39,101 nucleotides of DNA, taken from Chloroflexota bacterium. Lineage in GTDB: Bacteria > Chloroflexota > Anaerolineae > Anaerolineales > E44-bin32. Location: positions 1-39,101 of the forward strand of contig JADFRQ010000023.1 of NCBI GenBank assembly GCA_022561215.1. Direction: 5' to 3'. The translations under genes and the position numbers were made by a program. Within the stretch, counting starts at the first letter, position 1. The number at the start of each line of letters is the position of its first letter. Positions 27,127-37,267 of this stretch are shown here, one piece after another. Below the pieces are notes generated by a model. It worked only from the letters and a program-made list of their open reading frames with translations, made no database searches and was not told the DNA's origin.

Positions 27127-29106
27127 CTAGTTCCCGCCAGGTGCGCCAAATGAAAGACGCAGGGCATCACCCAGGGCGGCGATCGTCCTGTCCCAAACAC
27201 CGCTGATGCCGCCGTAGAAGTTGACTTGGGCAACGCGCTGCAGGATGTAACCAGGGGTCTGGGCATCGCACAACCCATCGGCCGCGCGGTTGCCTCGGGC
27301 ATCGGTGCAGAATATTTCTGCGCTGCCGACGTTCGACCACTGCCAGTTGGCGTCATGCAGCATACGCATATTGCCCAGCCAGATTGAATTTGGGTGACCA
27401 AAAGGAATCTTATATTCGCAGGGGAAGAAATTGACACCGCAGATTTCATCGGAGGTGCTGATTAATTCCACTGATTGCAGGAAATTGGGATTGCCGCGCA
27501 TGAAATTCATCGGATTGACCACCGCCACCCGGACCGGTGTGCTCCAGGCGTTGCCAATCTTTACACCAAAATCCCAGAGTTCATTACTGAAATCGCATTC
27601 ACTGGCCACTGCTCGGTGTGGACCTGACCCGTTTGTCCCCCCGCATTTGTCGGCCAACGCGCCCGTGTCCGCAAGATAGTAAACCTCGGTTTCACGGCCG
27701 CTGGCATCGCGTGACCAAAAGCCTGCATCGTGGTAGCGTTCCGAGAGGCGTGTCTGGCTCGCAGAACCCTGATGCACCCAGAAACTCATGTCCATATCGG
27801 GATTGATGCCGGTCAACTCGGGGGTACCCCATCCGGTATTCTGGCCTGTCCTATGGGAAAAGACTTTGTATCCTACATGGTCGGCAATGATGCTCGCCTG
27901 CCCACCATGAAATGCGGCATAGCCGAAGTAGGGCAAGGGAGCTTCCGAGAGAGGCGGATCGCCATGCTCATGGGCGAAGCTGCAGGTTGCGCTTTCCGGG
28001 TTGGCTGGCTCGAGTCTGACTGATACGGGATGCCATGTACGGTACGTGTTGCCGTCCGGACCCGTGACTGTGAACCAATCATGCACGTTGGCCGGACAAT
28101 TTCCCAGGATTTGGGCACTCACCTCGGGGAAGGTTTCATTATAGATCGCCGGCAGCGGTGTATTGGTTGGTGTGGGAGGAAGTGCAGTCGGAGTTGGCTG
28201 TGGTTCTTCCGCAAGTTCTGTGGCCGTGGGAAGCGGCTCTTCGATCAGCCATGGAGCCGGCTGGCATTCGCCAACCGATTCGCCATTTTCCCCCACAAAC
28301 ACGAGCACTTCATCCTCGCCACATTCGAGCGGAGCCTCTACAAGCTCGGGGGCCGTGACCGGCAATGGCAAAGATGGCTCCGCATTGGCAACAATAATGC
28401 CCTCGCGCAATGACCGTACCCTCTCGATTAGGGCAGCCGTTTCGAGTGTTTTCAACGTGTGAAACATCATGCTCACGGCAGCTAATTTCACTTCGCCGGG
28501 TTGGATGGTCGAAAGCAGTGATGTGCCGCCACCTTCCGAGGGATCTTTTCCAAGAAGCAGGAAAGTCAAGGTTCCCGGGGTGCGGTAAACGTCAATTTCT
28601 TGGAATGTCTCTAAATTCTCCGGGACTTGCAAAAGCAGGTTAACCCCGGGGCCAAGAACTTGACGTGCTAAAAAAACATTCAGCGCTTCTAGGGTTGTTG
28701 ACCCCAGGTACGCGGATTGCAGCAGACGCAAATTTCCGGTGCCTGCATTGCGGATCGACCAGCCGGCATCGACCTGGATTTGGGGGACGATGATTTTCTG
28801 CAAGTCTTCTTCGAGGCGTGGCTCCAGCTGTACCGCGGGAAGAAATCGCCCGTCTGGATCGGCGGTTTCGATGAGGTAGGTTGTACCTAGATTGACAAGC
28901 GTTATGACCACATCGGACGTATCAATACCCTGCTCCTGGGAAAGCATGATGGACACCTCACGCCCGGCGACGGTGGTCAGGATCCCCTCGCCCTCATTTA
29001 CGAATGCGCCAAGATAATCCCGATCGACGGGTCCTGGTGTTGCTGTTGGAGCACAAGCACTAACAATCAGGGCGACAAAAAACAGTCCTGCATACAACCT
29101 TGGCAT
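27127..29106 (-). CDS. Large secreted lipoprotein with C-terminal His-containing domain, unknown function
   Basis: A 659-residue protein. The ATG at 29106 is preferred: GGAAGG lies five bases upstream and the protein then begins with a lipoprotein signal, MPRLYAGLFFVALIVSAC, lipobox Cys at 18. Domain 1 (about 25-300) has beta-rich text and no motif I recognise. A Pro/Thr-rich linker (LPTATELAEEPQPTPT and onward, about 325-365) leads to domain 2 (about 370-659), rich in Trp, Cys, His and Asn. It has a WHPVSVRLE segment, CSFAHEHGDPP, ADHVGYK and MLHDANWQW, and several paired Cys, suggesting disulphides and perhaps a metal site. Domain 2 resembles no family I can name. It is divergent from a copper-type ATPase gene. 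Confidence 0.7.
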   Translation of the reverse strand: MPRLYAGLFFVALIVSACAPTATPGPVDRDYLGAFVNEGEGILTTVAGREVSIMLSQEQGIDTSDVVITLVNLGTTYLIETADPDGRFLPAVQLEPRLEEDLQKIIVPQIQVDAGWSIRNAGTGNLRLLQSAYLGSTTLEALNVFLARQVLGPGVNLLLQVPENLETFQEIDVYRTPGTLTFLLLGKDPSEGGGTSLLSTIQPGEVKLAAVSMMFHTLKTLETAALIERVRSLREGIIVANAEPSLPLPVTAPELVEAPLECGEDEVLVFVGENGESVGECQPAPWLIEEPLPTATELAEEPQPTPTALPPTPTNTPLPAIYNETFPEVSAQILGNCPANVHDWFTVTGPDGNTYRTWHPVSVRLEPANPESATCSFAHEHGDPPLSEAPLPYFGYAAFHGGQASIIADHVGYKVFSHRTGQNTGWGTPELTGINPDMDMSFWVHQGSASQTRLSERYHDAGFWSRDASGRETEVYYLADTGALADKCGGTNGSGPHRAVASECDFSNELWDFGVKIGNAWSTPVRVAVVNPMNFMRGNPNFLQSVELISTSDEICGVNFFPCEYKIPFGHPNSIWLGNMRMLHDANWQWSNVGSAEIFCTDARGNRAADGLCDAQTPGYILQRVAQVNFYGGISGVWDRTIAALGDALRLSFGAPGGN

Positions 29107-30051
29107 AGTTACCTTCCGAAATTGAATTTTCTCTTGATTAAAGTCGTGTACCTTCGATTTTCCACGTTTGCATCGACGGGCGCTGGGATCGGCAAAGGGA
29201 TATTTTGAACGCGCTTCTGCTGCCAGCGGTCGCCCATTTATCCTATACGTCAATGGGCAAGAAGATCAGAGTACTTTGGTACATTGGCTGCTGGTACCTT
29301 GGTACTATCGATCAATGTGGATCTCTTCGCCGGGTAGGCCAGAAAACTTGTTGATCGAACCCTATGTCGGTGGATTGGGATGGAATCCTATCAGCGCTTT
29401 CGATTTTGGGAGTTGACAATCGGCTTAAAAATTTGGGCTGTGTAAAACAAATTTCTGAGCATGAAGGCGAATACTTAAGGAAAATAACCTGGCCGATCGG
29501 CGCACAGAATGAACCATGGGTGCATAAATTTCTGGTTAGGTGGCCTGACGGCGTCAAGTTGATTGCAGGACACCCTTAATCGAAAGGGCTTTTCACAGTG
29601 AAGATGGGTGCTTGATGAGGAGATGCGCATCGCTGGTCAGGGAGAACATGCGTCATTTACGGTTATCATCGCTCCATGGCTATCGTTGTTCCGGGATAGT
29701 CATGCGCCCACGATTACGAAAATGCGCACTGTGCTGCGCTGCGCGGCAGAATCGCGCCTTCCCGACACAGGGGATCCGCTTCCTACTGGCGTGCGAGGGA
29801 GGATCTGGAAACACTCGGTTCGCCGAAATGACGAAGGATAATGATAGGATTAATCGGGGTTTATTGCGGCCGCATCAGGCTTAATCACAAACCCAACTCC
29901 AATTGCAAAGTATATGGGCACCTGCGTCGGGTGGCGGGCCTGGCTAATCGTGAAATCCAGAATGAGCGTTCGATGGGAACCACGCGCGCGAGCTCAACGT
30001 ACGCAGCCGGATTTCAAATTGTGAGTGAAATCCCAGGAAGGAAATGCGAAA
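29107..30051. other. 945-bp gap between divergent lipoprotein and copB genes
   Basis: No gene I can defend. A 71-residue plus frame (29364-29579, SVDWDGILSALSIL to VKLIAGHP) has reasonable composition but no ribosome site or family resemblance and could be a remnant. The segment 29740-29845 looks like a degraded intergenic repeat. Promoters of both flanking genes should be here. Confidence 0.4.
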
Positions 30052-32265
30052 ATGCGTAACCATGATGATAGGAACCACGAGGAGTTGAATCACGAACAGC
30101 ATGCGCATGCGCAAGATGCCCCCCAGGCCCAAGAGAAAGGGCATGCCGATCATGTTGATCATGAAATGCCGGCTATGGCCGGGCATGAACACCACGACAT
30201 GGCAGCCGCGGAGGGGTATGAGCATCACGGCGCGCACGCGATGCATGATCAAGGACCCGCCGACGGCCTGAAACCTTCAGCACACGCCGGGCACGCCGAC
30301 CACACTGGACACGAGGAAATGTTCCGCGCGCGCTTCTGGGTATCGCTCGTGCTTTCCATCCCGGTCCTGATCTATAGCCCCAGCGTGCAGAAATTGTTTG
30401 AATTTAGCGCACCTCCGTTCACCGGCAGCGAGTGGATCGCTCCCGGCCTATCTGTCATCCTCTTTTTCTATGGCGGCAGCCCCTTCCTTCGCCTGGCGGT
30501 GCCCGAGCTCCGCCAGCGCAAGCCCGGGATGATGACGTTGATCTCTTTGGCTATCAGCGTTGCCTTCTTCTACAGCCTGGCGGTGACGTTTGTACTCGAA
30601 GGCGATACTTTCTGGTGGGAACTCGTGCTACTGCTCGACGTCATGCTTTTTGGCCACTGGATGGAAATGCGCAGCGTGCGCCAGGCTTCAGGAGCATTGA
30701 GCGAGCTGGCCAAATTAATGCCCGATACGGCAGACTTGATTGATGCCCGGGGAGATGTGCAAGTGGTGCCCGTCGGCAAGCTGCAAATGGGTGATCTGAT
30801 CCTGGTGCGACCGGGGGCCAACGTGCCGGCCGATGGCGTTGTCGAAACCGGCGAATCGGAGGTGAACGAAGCCTTGATCACGGGCGAGTCCCTTCCGCTA
30901 AAGAAGTCAGTCGGTGCAACTGTCATTGGCGGATCGATCAATGGGGACGGCAGCCTGCGCGTGCGCGTGAAAGCAACCGGCGACGAGACCGCTTTAGCGG
31001 GCATTATGCGCCTGGTGGAGGAGGCGCAGGCGAGCAAATCGAACACACAGCTTCTGGCCGATAAAGCCGCCGGATGGCTCTTTTACATCGCCGTCGCCAC
31101 TTCGCTCATCACGGGCGTCGTGTGGACCATCGCCATCGGATTCCAGGCCGAAGTGATCGCACGCGCGGCAACGGTACTCGTGATCGCCTGTCCCCACGCC
31201 TTGGGGCTTGCCATCCCTCTCGTCGTTGCCATTTCCACAGCGATGGGCGCCAAAAACGGCATCCTGGTGCGCGATCGGCTGGCGCTCGAAGAAGCACGCT
31301 TGATCGACATGGTGATCTTCGATAAGACGGGCACACTAACAAAGGGCGAGTTCGGGGTCGTAGCGATAGCAACGGCCGAGGGGTGGGAAGACGATCAGGC
31401 CCTGGCGCTGATTGCCGCCGTCGAGGGCGACTCCGAACACACCATCGCACGCGGGATACGTCAAACCGCCGCAGAGCGCGGACTTCAATTGCCGGCGGTT
31501 GCCAAGTTCGAGGCTATTCAGGGGCGCGGGGTGAAAGCGAGCGTAGATGGAAGAGAAGTTTTCGTGGGCGGCCCGCGCTTGCTGGACCAGTTACAGCTCA
31601 ATCTTTCCGAGTCCATGGTGGCTTTTCGCGATGAAGCGGGGAGCAAAGGGCAAAGCGTCGTTTACCTCGTGGAGGATGGTGCGGTGGCAGCCGCCCTGGC
31701 CCTGGCGGACGTCGTACGTCCGGAGAGCAAACGGGCGATCGACAAGCTCCACGAAATGGGAGTGCAAGTGGCCATGCTTACGGGCGATAGCGCCGCGGTG
31801 GCACAGGCGGTTGCCGATGAACTCGGGATTGATGAAGTCTTCGCCGAAGTGCTGCCCGAGCATAAGGACCAGAAGGTGGCGGAACTGCAGCGCCAGGGCA
31901 AACGAGTAGCCATGGTGGGCGATGGCGTCAACGATGCTCCGGCGCTCACGCGCGCCGATGTGGGCATCGCCATCGGCAGCGGCACCGACGTAGCGGTTGC
32001 ATCGGCTGACATCATTTTGGTGAAGAGCAATCCGCTGGACGTCGTAAAGATCTTCGAGCTCAGTCGAGCCAGCCGACGCAAGATGGTCCAGAACTTGATC
32101 TGGGCCACTGGTTATAACATCATCGCCATTCCAGCCGCGGCGGGCTTATTCATCCCCTTTGGTGTGCTGCTTTCTCCGGCAATCGGGGCCGCCTTTATGT
32201 CTGCCAGCACCGTGATCGTCGCCATCAATGCTCAAACGCTGCGCCGATTGAAACTGGCTGCATAA
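30052..32265 (+). CDS. copB: Copper-transporting P-type ATPase, CopB type (P1B-3) with His-rich N terminus
   Basis: A 737-residue heavy-metal P-type ATPase. The first ~90 residues are a His/Met/Asp-rich region (repeats such as HEHHDM and HADHTGHEE) instead of CxxC metal-binding domains. The membrane CPx motif is CPH (in [10 protein letters not shown]), which defines the Cu/Ag-exporting CopB subgroup. The cytosolic domains are complete: actuator TGES, phosphorylation site DKTGTLT, nucleotide-domain SEHTIARGI (HP-like), and hinge [10 protein letters not shown]. Final helices hold the NLIWATGYN and [17 protein letters not shown] segments. The ATG at 30052 has AGGAAGG upstream. The usual partners (CopZ, CopA, CsoR, CopY) are absent nearby. 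Metal choice between Cu(I), Cu(II) and Ag cannot be fixed. Confidence 0.93.
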   Translation: MRNHDDRNHEELNHEQHAHAQDAPQAQEKGHADHVDHEMPAMAGHEHHDMAAAEGYEHHGAHAMHDQGPADGLKPSAHAGHADHTGHEEMFRARFWVSLVLSIPVLIYSPSVQKLFEFSAPPFTGSEWIAPGLSVILFFYGGSPFLRLAVPELRQRKPGMMTLISLAISVAFFYSLAVTFVLEGDTFWWELVLLLDVMLFGHWMEMRSVRQASGALSELAKLMPDTADLIDARGDVQVVPVGKLQMGDLILVRPGANVPADGVVETGESEVNEALITGESLPLKKSVGATVIGGSINGDGSLRVRVKATGDETALAGIMRLVEEAQASKSNTQLLADKAAGWLFYIAVATSLITGVVWTIAIGFQAEVIARAATVLVIACPHALGLAIPLVVAISTAMGAKNGILVRDRLALEEARLIDMVIFDKTGTLTKGEFGVVAIATAEGWEDDQALALIAAVEGDSEHTIARGIRQTAAERGLQLPAVAKFEAIQGRGVKASVDGREVFVGGPRLLDQLQLNLSESMVAFRDEAGSKGQSVVYLVEDGAVAAALALADVVRPESKRAIDKLHEMGVQVAMLTGDSAAVAQAVADELGIDEVFAEVLPEHKDQKVAELQRQGKRVAMVGDGVNDAPALTRADVGIAIGSGTDVAVASADIILVKSNPLDVVKIFELSRASRRKMVQNLIWATGYNIIAIPAAAGLFIPFGVLLSPAIGAAFMSASTVIVAINAQTLRRLKLAA

Positions 32266-32487
32266 AGTAGCTCAGGAAGGTGAAGGTAGATGGGCGCGTA
32301 GTTTTAAGCGGAAATGGATGATACTCTGCTTTGTTCTCTAGAAATGCATTGAAAACCGTCCCGCATATATCGAGGTCACCTGGCCGGGAAAACTCAATCT
32401 GGTTAAGCATGCTTAAGGCCGCCGCCGGACTTCGCCTAGTGGATGAAGGAGAAGAAACCAACCCGCGACGTCCGACTAAGTCGGCAA

Positions 32488-33023
32488 TTACATAACGGGG
32501 CGATTTCGATAGCGAATCTGCATTAGGCTGGTATCGAATGGTTTGTTTTCCACGAGCGAGAGTTTTTCTATTGGGCCTCCAGGACGAAAGAGGGGGATCC
32601 CCGCCCCTAGAAAAGTGGGGATAACTGAAATCAGGTATTCAGTGATCAGCCCATTGGACCGAAAAGATGTGGCTAGCGCCGCTTTGCCGACCAACCATGC
32701 CCTCTCCAGGCCGCGTTCGTTGATTGCAGCCAAAAAACTCCTTCGGGTTCCCGGTCGGTTAGGATTACTTCAGCATAAGCAGCGTCTAACACACGCCTCG
32801 AGAACAGCCAACATGGCTTGCCTTTGTAGGGCCAACTGCCAAATGAAAGAAACTGCGCGTAGGTCTGACTCCCAATCAGCAAAGCGTCAACGGAGGCATA
32901 AGACGCAGCATAACCGTAATCCTCTTCGCCGGATTGGAAGGGTGCAAGCCAATCGACGCCTCCATCCGGCGTGGCGATATAACTATCAAGGCTCGTCGCG
33001 ACATAATAAATAACTTCGGGCAT
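32488..33023 (-). pseudogene. Dihydrofolate reductase-family (RibD C-terminal-like) protein, frameshifted
   Basis: The N-terminal part (from 33023, MPEVIYYVATSLDSYIATPDGG) and the C-terminal part (RAWLVGKAALATSF...GLITEYLISVIPTFLGAGIPLF) are the two halves of one DHFR-like reductase of the YyaP/RibD-C type. Between them the frame is lost at a six-A run on the plus strand (32732-32737): with one more base the text reads V-F-L-A-A-I-N-E-R-G-L without a break. So this is either a recent single-base deletion or a homopolymer sequencing/assembly error. If intact it would be about 178 residues. It likely binds NADPH; no substrate is known. It lies 71 bp upstream of the methyltransferase gene on the same strand. 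Confidence 0.8.
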
Positions 33024-33094
33024 AAGTTTGTCTCAACGATTCCTTTGTAGTGCGAGGGTAAATGCGGAGAACTTCACCTTGCCACAACGAGCGA

Positions 33095-33922
33095 TCAGGG
33101 TGTTCGCGCAAAGACTGCGAAAATGTTCGCCAGCTGCCCCATCTCCAAGCCTCGCATTGTGTTTTTCCTTTTTAAGGGCACATCCTCAAAGAGGATATCG
33201 ACGCCGAGAGCAGGGGGCACATCCGATGGAGCAGTTTGCTGGCCGTCACTTGTTTCCATCTCCCAAGGGGTGACATCCCGCCACTCGCGTTCGATCAGGC
33301 CGGCATCCGACAGGAGCCGGCGTAAATCCTCCGGCGTCACCAGGAAATTAATCCTGGGGTCGTCCGCCCAGAAAACCGGGTATTGCAGCCCGTGCTCACG
33401 GCCTGCCAAAATAGTCGCCAGTGCAAATGTCCCTTCCGGCCGTAGGACACGCCGCGCCTCCCGTGCAAAGGCAGCTTTGTCCTTGATATTCATGATGGCA
33501 TTCTGCGACCACACGACGTCGAATGCCTCGTCCTCAAATGCCAGATCCAGGGCATTGCCCTCGCGGAAGCTCACTTTATCCGACAGGCCAAGTTTGGCCG
33601 AGAGCATCTGCGCGGCATCAACAAATTCCTTGGTAATATCGACGCCCACCACGCGACAGCCAAACTCACTCGCCAGTGTCCGCGCTGGACCGCCGATCCC
33701 GCATCCGATATCAAGCACCTGCATTCCCGGCTGAATGTCTGCTAGTTTGGCCAATGCCCGGGTACTCTCCCTGCCGCCGGAGTGAAGCTCGTCGAAAGAG
33801 GCGAGATCATCCAAAGTGAGGTCATCAAGATTCCTTCCTGCTGCCGTAAGCGCGGCGAGGATCTTTTCGCTTAAATCCTTGCTGCCATACTGGCTATTTA
33901 TTGCATTCACATAATCTTGCAT
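33095..33922 (-). CDS. Class I SAM-dependent methyltransferase (sarcosine/dimethylglycine methyltransferase-like)
   Basis: A 275-residue methyltransferase. The ATG at 33922 (MQDYVNAINSQYG) is set by AGGAGAG six bases upstream; the long frame before it is not protein-like. Motif I VLDIGCGIGGPART (about residues 68-81), the acidic end of beta-2 in VVGVDIT, motif II/III with DVVWSQNAIMNI, and RVLRPEGTFAL (motif with the conserved Gly) are all present. The overall pattern, including DELHSGGRESTRALAKLA, resembles dimethylglycine and sarcosine N-methyltransferases that make betaine, but related enzymes act on many small molecules, so the substrate is uncertain. It follows the DinB-like gene by 34 bp in the same direction. 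Confidence 0.82.
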   Translation of the reverse strand: MQDYVNAINSQYGSKDLSEKILAALTAAGRNLDDLTLDDLASFDELHSGGRESTRALAKLADIQPGMQVLDIGCGIGGPARTLASEFGCRVVGVDITKEFVDAAQMLSAKLGLSDKVSFREGNALDLAFEDEAFDVVWSQNAIMNIKDKAAFAREARRVLRPEGTFALATILAGREHGLQYPVFWADDPRINFLVTPEDLRRLLSDAGLIEREWRDVTPWEMETSDGQQTAPSDVPPALGVDILFEDVPLKRKNTMRGLEMGQLANIFAVFARTP

Positions 33923-33956
33923 CGGTGTCTCTCCTGCCTTGTACACCAATCCAACA

Positions 33957-34451
33957 TCATGCCGTGCGGTAGGGAGCTTCTGTATCAATGTCTCCAACAA
34001 ATTCCGATAGCCCGGGATGGCCCAGCAGCTGGCGCACCGCCATCGCTTCGCCGAGGTGCACCCAGTAATGGTATATGTTGCGATACATGAATGTTCCCAC
34101 ACTCGAATAGTCCTCGGCAAGCGGCGCACTTATGCGTTCGCTTTCAAGTTGATCGAGCCATACGTCGGCGGCCTCCGTGATCGTTTCCCATGCGGCCCAT
34201 GTTTCATCGAGTGCCGGGGTTGTTGCCGGACGGCCAGAGGCAAAATTTTCGTTTAGGTGGGGCAACATGACCTTTCCCTGTGCCCTATCAAGCCAGTAAC
34301 GCTGCTCCTGCCAGGCTAGGTGGCCGATCATCCAGCTGATGGCGTTCATCGGTAACATACGCTTCCGGGCATCTTCGTCTGGAAGGTCGGCAAGCCCGCG
34401 CCTGAATTCGGATCTTGCGAATTTCAACTGCGAAACAAGTGGGTGACTCAT
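33957..34451 (-). CDS. DinB-fold (DUF664-like) putative metal-dependent protein
   Basis: A 164-residue four-helix-bundle protein of the DinB/YfiT superfamily. The three histidine ligands expected for its divalent metal appear in WMIGHLAWQEQRYW (about 43) and NIYHYWVHLGEAMAVRQLLGHP (about 128-147). Many members transfer thiols or act as thiol-S-transferases with bacillithiol or mycothiol; others are uncharacterised. GGAGGAG is almost adjacent to the ATG. It lies between a DUF998 membrane protein and the methyltransferase, possibly in one transcript. The function is not assigned. Confidence 0.8.
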   Translation of the reverse strand: MSHPLVSQLKFARSEFRRGLADLPDEDARKRMLPMNAISWMIGHLAWQEQRYWLDRAQGKVMLPHLNENFASGRPATTPALDETWAAWETITEAADVWLDQLESERISAPLAEDYSSVGTFMYRNIYHYWVHLGEAMAVRQLLGHPGLSEFVGDIDTEAPYRTA

Positions 34452-34471
34452 ACTCCTCCATCTCCAGCGGG

Positions 34472-34493
34472 ATTAAGGATAGCCCGCCTTAAT
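34472..34493. promoter_or_regulatory. Hairpin between DUF998 and DinB genes
   Basis: ATTAAGG (34472-34478) and CCTTAAT (34487-34493) are perfect inverted repeats around 8 bases, upstream of the DinB gene and downstream of the DUF998 stop. There is no T-run, so operator or message hairpin is as likely as terminator. Confidence 0.3.
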
Positions 34494-34563
34494 GGCCTCG
34501 CGCCCATCTGCCTCATGGGTGAAGCCCTTTAATGTGCAAACGCACATACTTGAGCCGGGCAAC

Positions 34564-35142
34564 TCAATCATGCGCCGCTCGAAAGTTCCTCCATGCTATG
34601 AGGCCCAACCATAGCGTAATTGCGCCGATATCGATCTTCTGAACCAATCCGCCGATGCCGGACATATCGAGAGGATCACCAAACCCTAAAATGAGCAGCA
34701 GCAAAACAAAGAAGATTAACGTTACGATGCCAAACGTGAGAGAAAGTCTCCGCTCAACGCCTTCCTTTTGCCGGACTCCAATCCATAACACCCCTGGCGG
34801 AAAGAACATGAATACGAGAAGTGCACCAATATTATGAATCGACCCTACCTTATAAAGTGCTACCATCCAGGCACCAATCGCGGAGACGAAAAGTAAATTG
34901 CTCCCCATGTTCCTAAACGTCTTCGTTGTCCTGGATAGCTGGATTGACGTATGCATCATTGAAAGACCGATTGCAAAAAAACCTGCGCTCAACAATGGAC
35001 CTGCCTGGCCCAAGGCGTAGATACTGAGATACGTGGCAACGGGATCTAAATCCGTTCTTATAAGGTGAAGAAGAACTGCAGCAAATGAGAAATACCAGAC
35101 GCCAATTAGCGCGATCATCGAGGCTCTGGCAGAGGTTTTCAC
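34564..35142 (-). CDS. DUF998-like integral membrane protein
   Basis: A 192-residue protein with about six hydrophobic segments (about 10-25, 45-62, 78-97, 104-122, 135-155, 165-182). The N-terminal HLIRTDLDPVATYLSIYALGQ matches the start pattern of DUF998-type proteins. It starts at GTG (35142) with AAGGAG six bases upstream. No enzymatic motif is visible. It is the first of three closely spaced minus-strand genes (DUF998, DinB, methyltransferase). The function is unknown. Confidence 0.75.
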   Translation of the reverse strand: MKTSARASMIALIGVWYFSFAAVLLHLIRTDLDPVATYLSIYALGQAGPLLSAGFFAIGLSMMHTSIQLSRTTKTFRNMGSNLLFVSAIGAWMVALYKVGSIHNIGALLVFMFFPPGVLWIGVRQKEGVERRLSLTFGIVTLIFFVLLLLILGFGDPLDMSGIGGLVQKIDIGAITLWLGLIAWRNFRAAHD

Positions 35143-35873
35143 TTGATTCTCCTTAATTATGGATAGGTTCCAAGAGACAGTCTGATGGTTATCGAATGAG
35201 CTCGAGCAGCATCAAGTCGCCTAGCGTCCTTGGGCTCCACCCCCTTACATTTTACTTGGCTTGCGTTTTAAGGGTTCCAATCTAAAAACACCATTAACAA
35301 ATTGCGCGCTATTTCTTCATGATATGTCGCAGGAAAGTGTTACCGAGAAGAAAGACAATCCCCACATAGGTCATTCCAGCTGCTGAGAGTTTGCTCCGGC
35401 AGCGGCGCAGGAGCGCTTGCCTCGCCGGCCGACCCATGCAATCCCGCGAACGGGCTGCAGCACGGCCGCAACCTCGTCTACCCCTGCAAAGGTACAACTC
35501 CCCTGAAGGCATTGCACAAGTGTGGAGCCTGCGGAATATTCGATGGCCAAAACTATGGGATCAAAGCCGGAGATCAAAGCCGATATATCCCGAAAATTCA
35601 CCAGAATGGCCCGCGAACCTTTATCTCCTCCAACAAGCAGCCGATCCACAGCGCGCGCACAGTTTGTTTGTTGCGAACAGTCACCTCGGGTACCGAAGGC
35701 TGAGGGTAAAAAGACAATAGCTGCAATGTACTTCCAGGATATAGAGAGAGAAGGATGAAAGTGAGATCGGTCCTTGCAATGTTGTTGCTCAGCAGCGTCA
35801 ATCAATGCTGCTCGGACCAGGGCTGAGGGGTTGTGAAGAGAATAAATCAAGTGATGAAGATTTATGCGAAATG
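35143..35873. other. 731-bp region without a clear gene, possible pseudogene remnants
   Basis: On the minus strand one frame gives a protein-like stretch (AILVNFRDISALISG...GSCTFAGVDEVAAVLQ) within 35371-35850, and a different frame ends in a hydrophobic tail (GMTYVGIVFLLGNTFL) at 35309-35380. Joined by a frameshift near 35430 they would form one degraded gene. No family is recognisable and the call is weak. Confidence 0.25.
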
Positions 35874-37034
35874 CTAATCTGGCCTCGGCTGTTCGCCGAG
35901 GGTGCCGGTGACTAGAATGTGCTCGGTCCCACGTACTACCTCAAGTGAGATTTTTTCCCCGATATCAAGGCTCTGCACGATCCGGTTCACCTCAGCCATG
36001 CTTGACACGGATTCCCCATTGATAGCCACGAGAACGTCCCCGCCCAGTACGATGAGTCCTAGAGGGGTCTCAATTTCTTGGTTGCCCGGGCGAATATCGG
36101 CCTCAGCAGCCGCAGATCCTTCGTGTACAAATTGAACCAAGATGCCGCTATCCACTGGCAGATCCAACCGTCGAGAGAGTTGTGGGATCAAGTCCAGTCC
36201 GGCAATCCCTAGAAATGCACGCCTGACGTAGCCGCGGTCTCTCAGCTCCTCCGCCACTGCTCGGGCTGTATTGATGGGGACCGCGAAGCCGATCCCTTCG
36301 AAGCCCCCTCCGGTCGTGAAGATGGCAGTTGTGATGCCGATAACTTCTCCTTCAGTATTGAGCAGCGGTCCGCCCGAGTTACCCGGGTTCACCGCCGCGT
36401 CAGTCTGGATCACGTTGTCGATCTCGGTCCCATAATCGTCACCGCTGCGGAGTTTTCTGCCGAGCGCGCTGATGTAACCGGCCGTCAGACTTTGGTCAAA
36501 TCCAAAGGGGCTGCCGATGACAATTGCCTGTTCGCCGATCCGGACTCGGTCCGAGTCGCCCAGCTCAACCGGGGGAGGTGTTCGCGTTGCGACTCGAAGT
36601 AACGCGACATCTGTGGACGGGTCGCGCCCCACGACTTCGGCCTGCAACTCGGTGCCATCCTTTAGGATCACGCTGACAGATACAGCGTTTTCGACAACGT
36701 GGTTATTGGTAATGATGAGCCCTCCCTCCAGGATGACGAAACCCGAGCCGCTCCCCCCGCCGCTCTCTGTAATCACAGAGACGCGAACGACCGACGGTGA
36801 GATGCGATCAAACAGGATTGCCAAATCCTCTTGACCCATGGCCTGTCTCTCTAACCCCGCTTCTTTCAAGGAGGGGAAATTACTCTGAAGTGAATCTGTG
36901 AGGGATTGGACCTGCGAGCCGAAAACACTCATTAATAGGGCCGTGAATAGGCTTGAGAGCAGCGCGGTTAAGACGATGATTGGGATCAGTCGTGATGAGG
37001 AGTTTCGCGTCGGAATTGGTTTCTCTTCGATCAT
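35874..37034 (-). CDS. Membrane-anchored HtrA/DegP-type serine protease with one PDZ domain
   Basis: A 386-residue protease. An N-terminal membrane anchor (about 18-40) leads to a trypsin-like domain with the catalytic triad: His in IITNNHVVENA (about 112), Asp in STDVALLRV (about 144) and Ser in NPGNSGGPLL (about 220). A single PDZ domain follows (about 290-375) with the SGILVQFVHEGSAAAEADI carboxylate-binding loop. The ATG at 37034 is used; a GTG one codon earlier is equally possible. These proteins degrade or regulate misfolded exported proteins on the outer face of the membrane. It is isolated, with gaps of several hundred bases to either side, so no partner is suggested. Confidence 0.92.
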   Translation of the reverse strand: MIEEKPIPTRNSSSRLIPIIVLTALLSSLFTALLMSVFGSQVQSLTDSLQSNFPSLKEAGLERQAMGQEDLAILFDRISPSVVRVSVITESGGGSGSGFVILEGGLIITNNHVVENAVSVSVILKDGTELQAEVVGRDPSTDVALLRVATRTPPPVELGDSDRVRIGEQAIVIGSPFGFDQSLTAGYISALGRKLRSGDDYGTEIDNVIQTDAAVNPGNSGGPLLNTEGEVIGITTAIFTTGGGFEGIGFAVPINTARAVAEELRDRGYVRRAFLGIAGLDLIPQLSRRLDLPVDSGILVQFVHEGSAAAEADIRPGNQEIETPLGLIVLGGDVLVAINGESVSSMAEVNRIVQSLDIGEKISLEVVRGTEHILVTGTLGEQPRPD

Positions 37035-37267
37035 CACATTCCAAAAGTTTGGATTCTCTTCTTACAAAGGGTCACAGGACAATGATACCTGTGCAAGGCA
37101 GCTGAATGAAGTATGGTCCATCACCTGGTGGAGGATTCGTTCCCGTCACAATTGGTCAGGCCGCTGGCGGAGTGTTCGGCGCCAATCCCCCAATACGGCA
37201 ACTTGACGTTTTCAAGCTGCCATCTCCACTGAGAAGGATAGGCAGAATTGAGCTTAATGGGCAAGTC

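Noticed and set aside
32266..35310. Further attC sites between the accessory genes 32.3-35.3 kb
   Set aside because: Single R-box-like heptamers (for example GTTAAGC at 32401) occur, but none has a pairing partner with L boxes.
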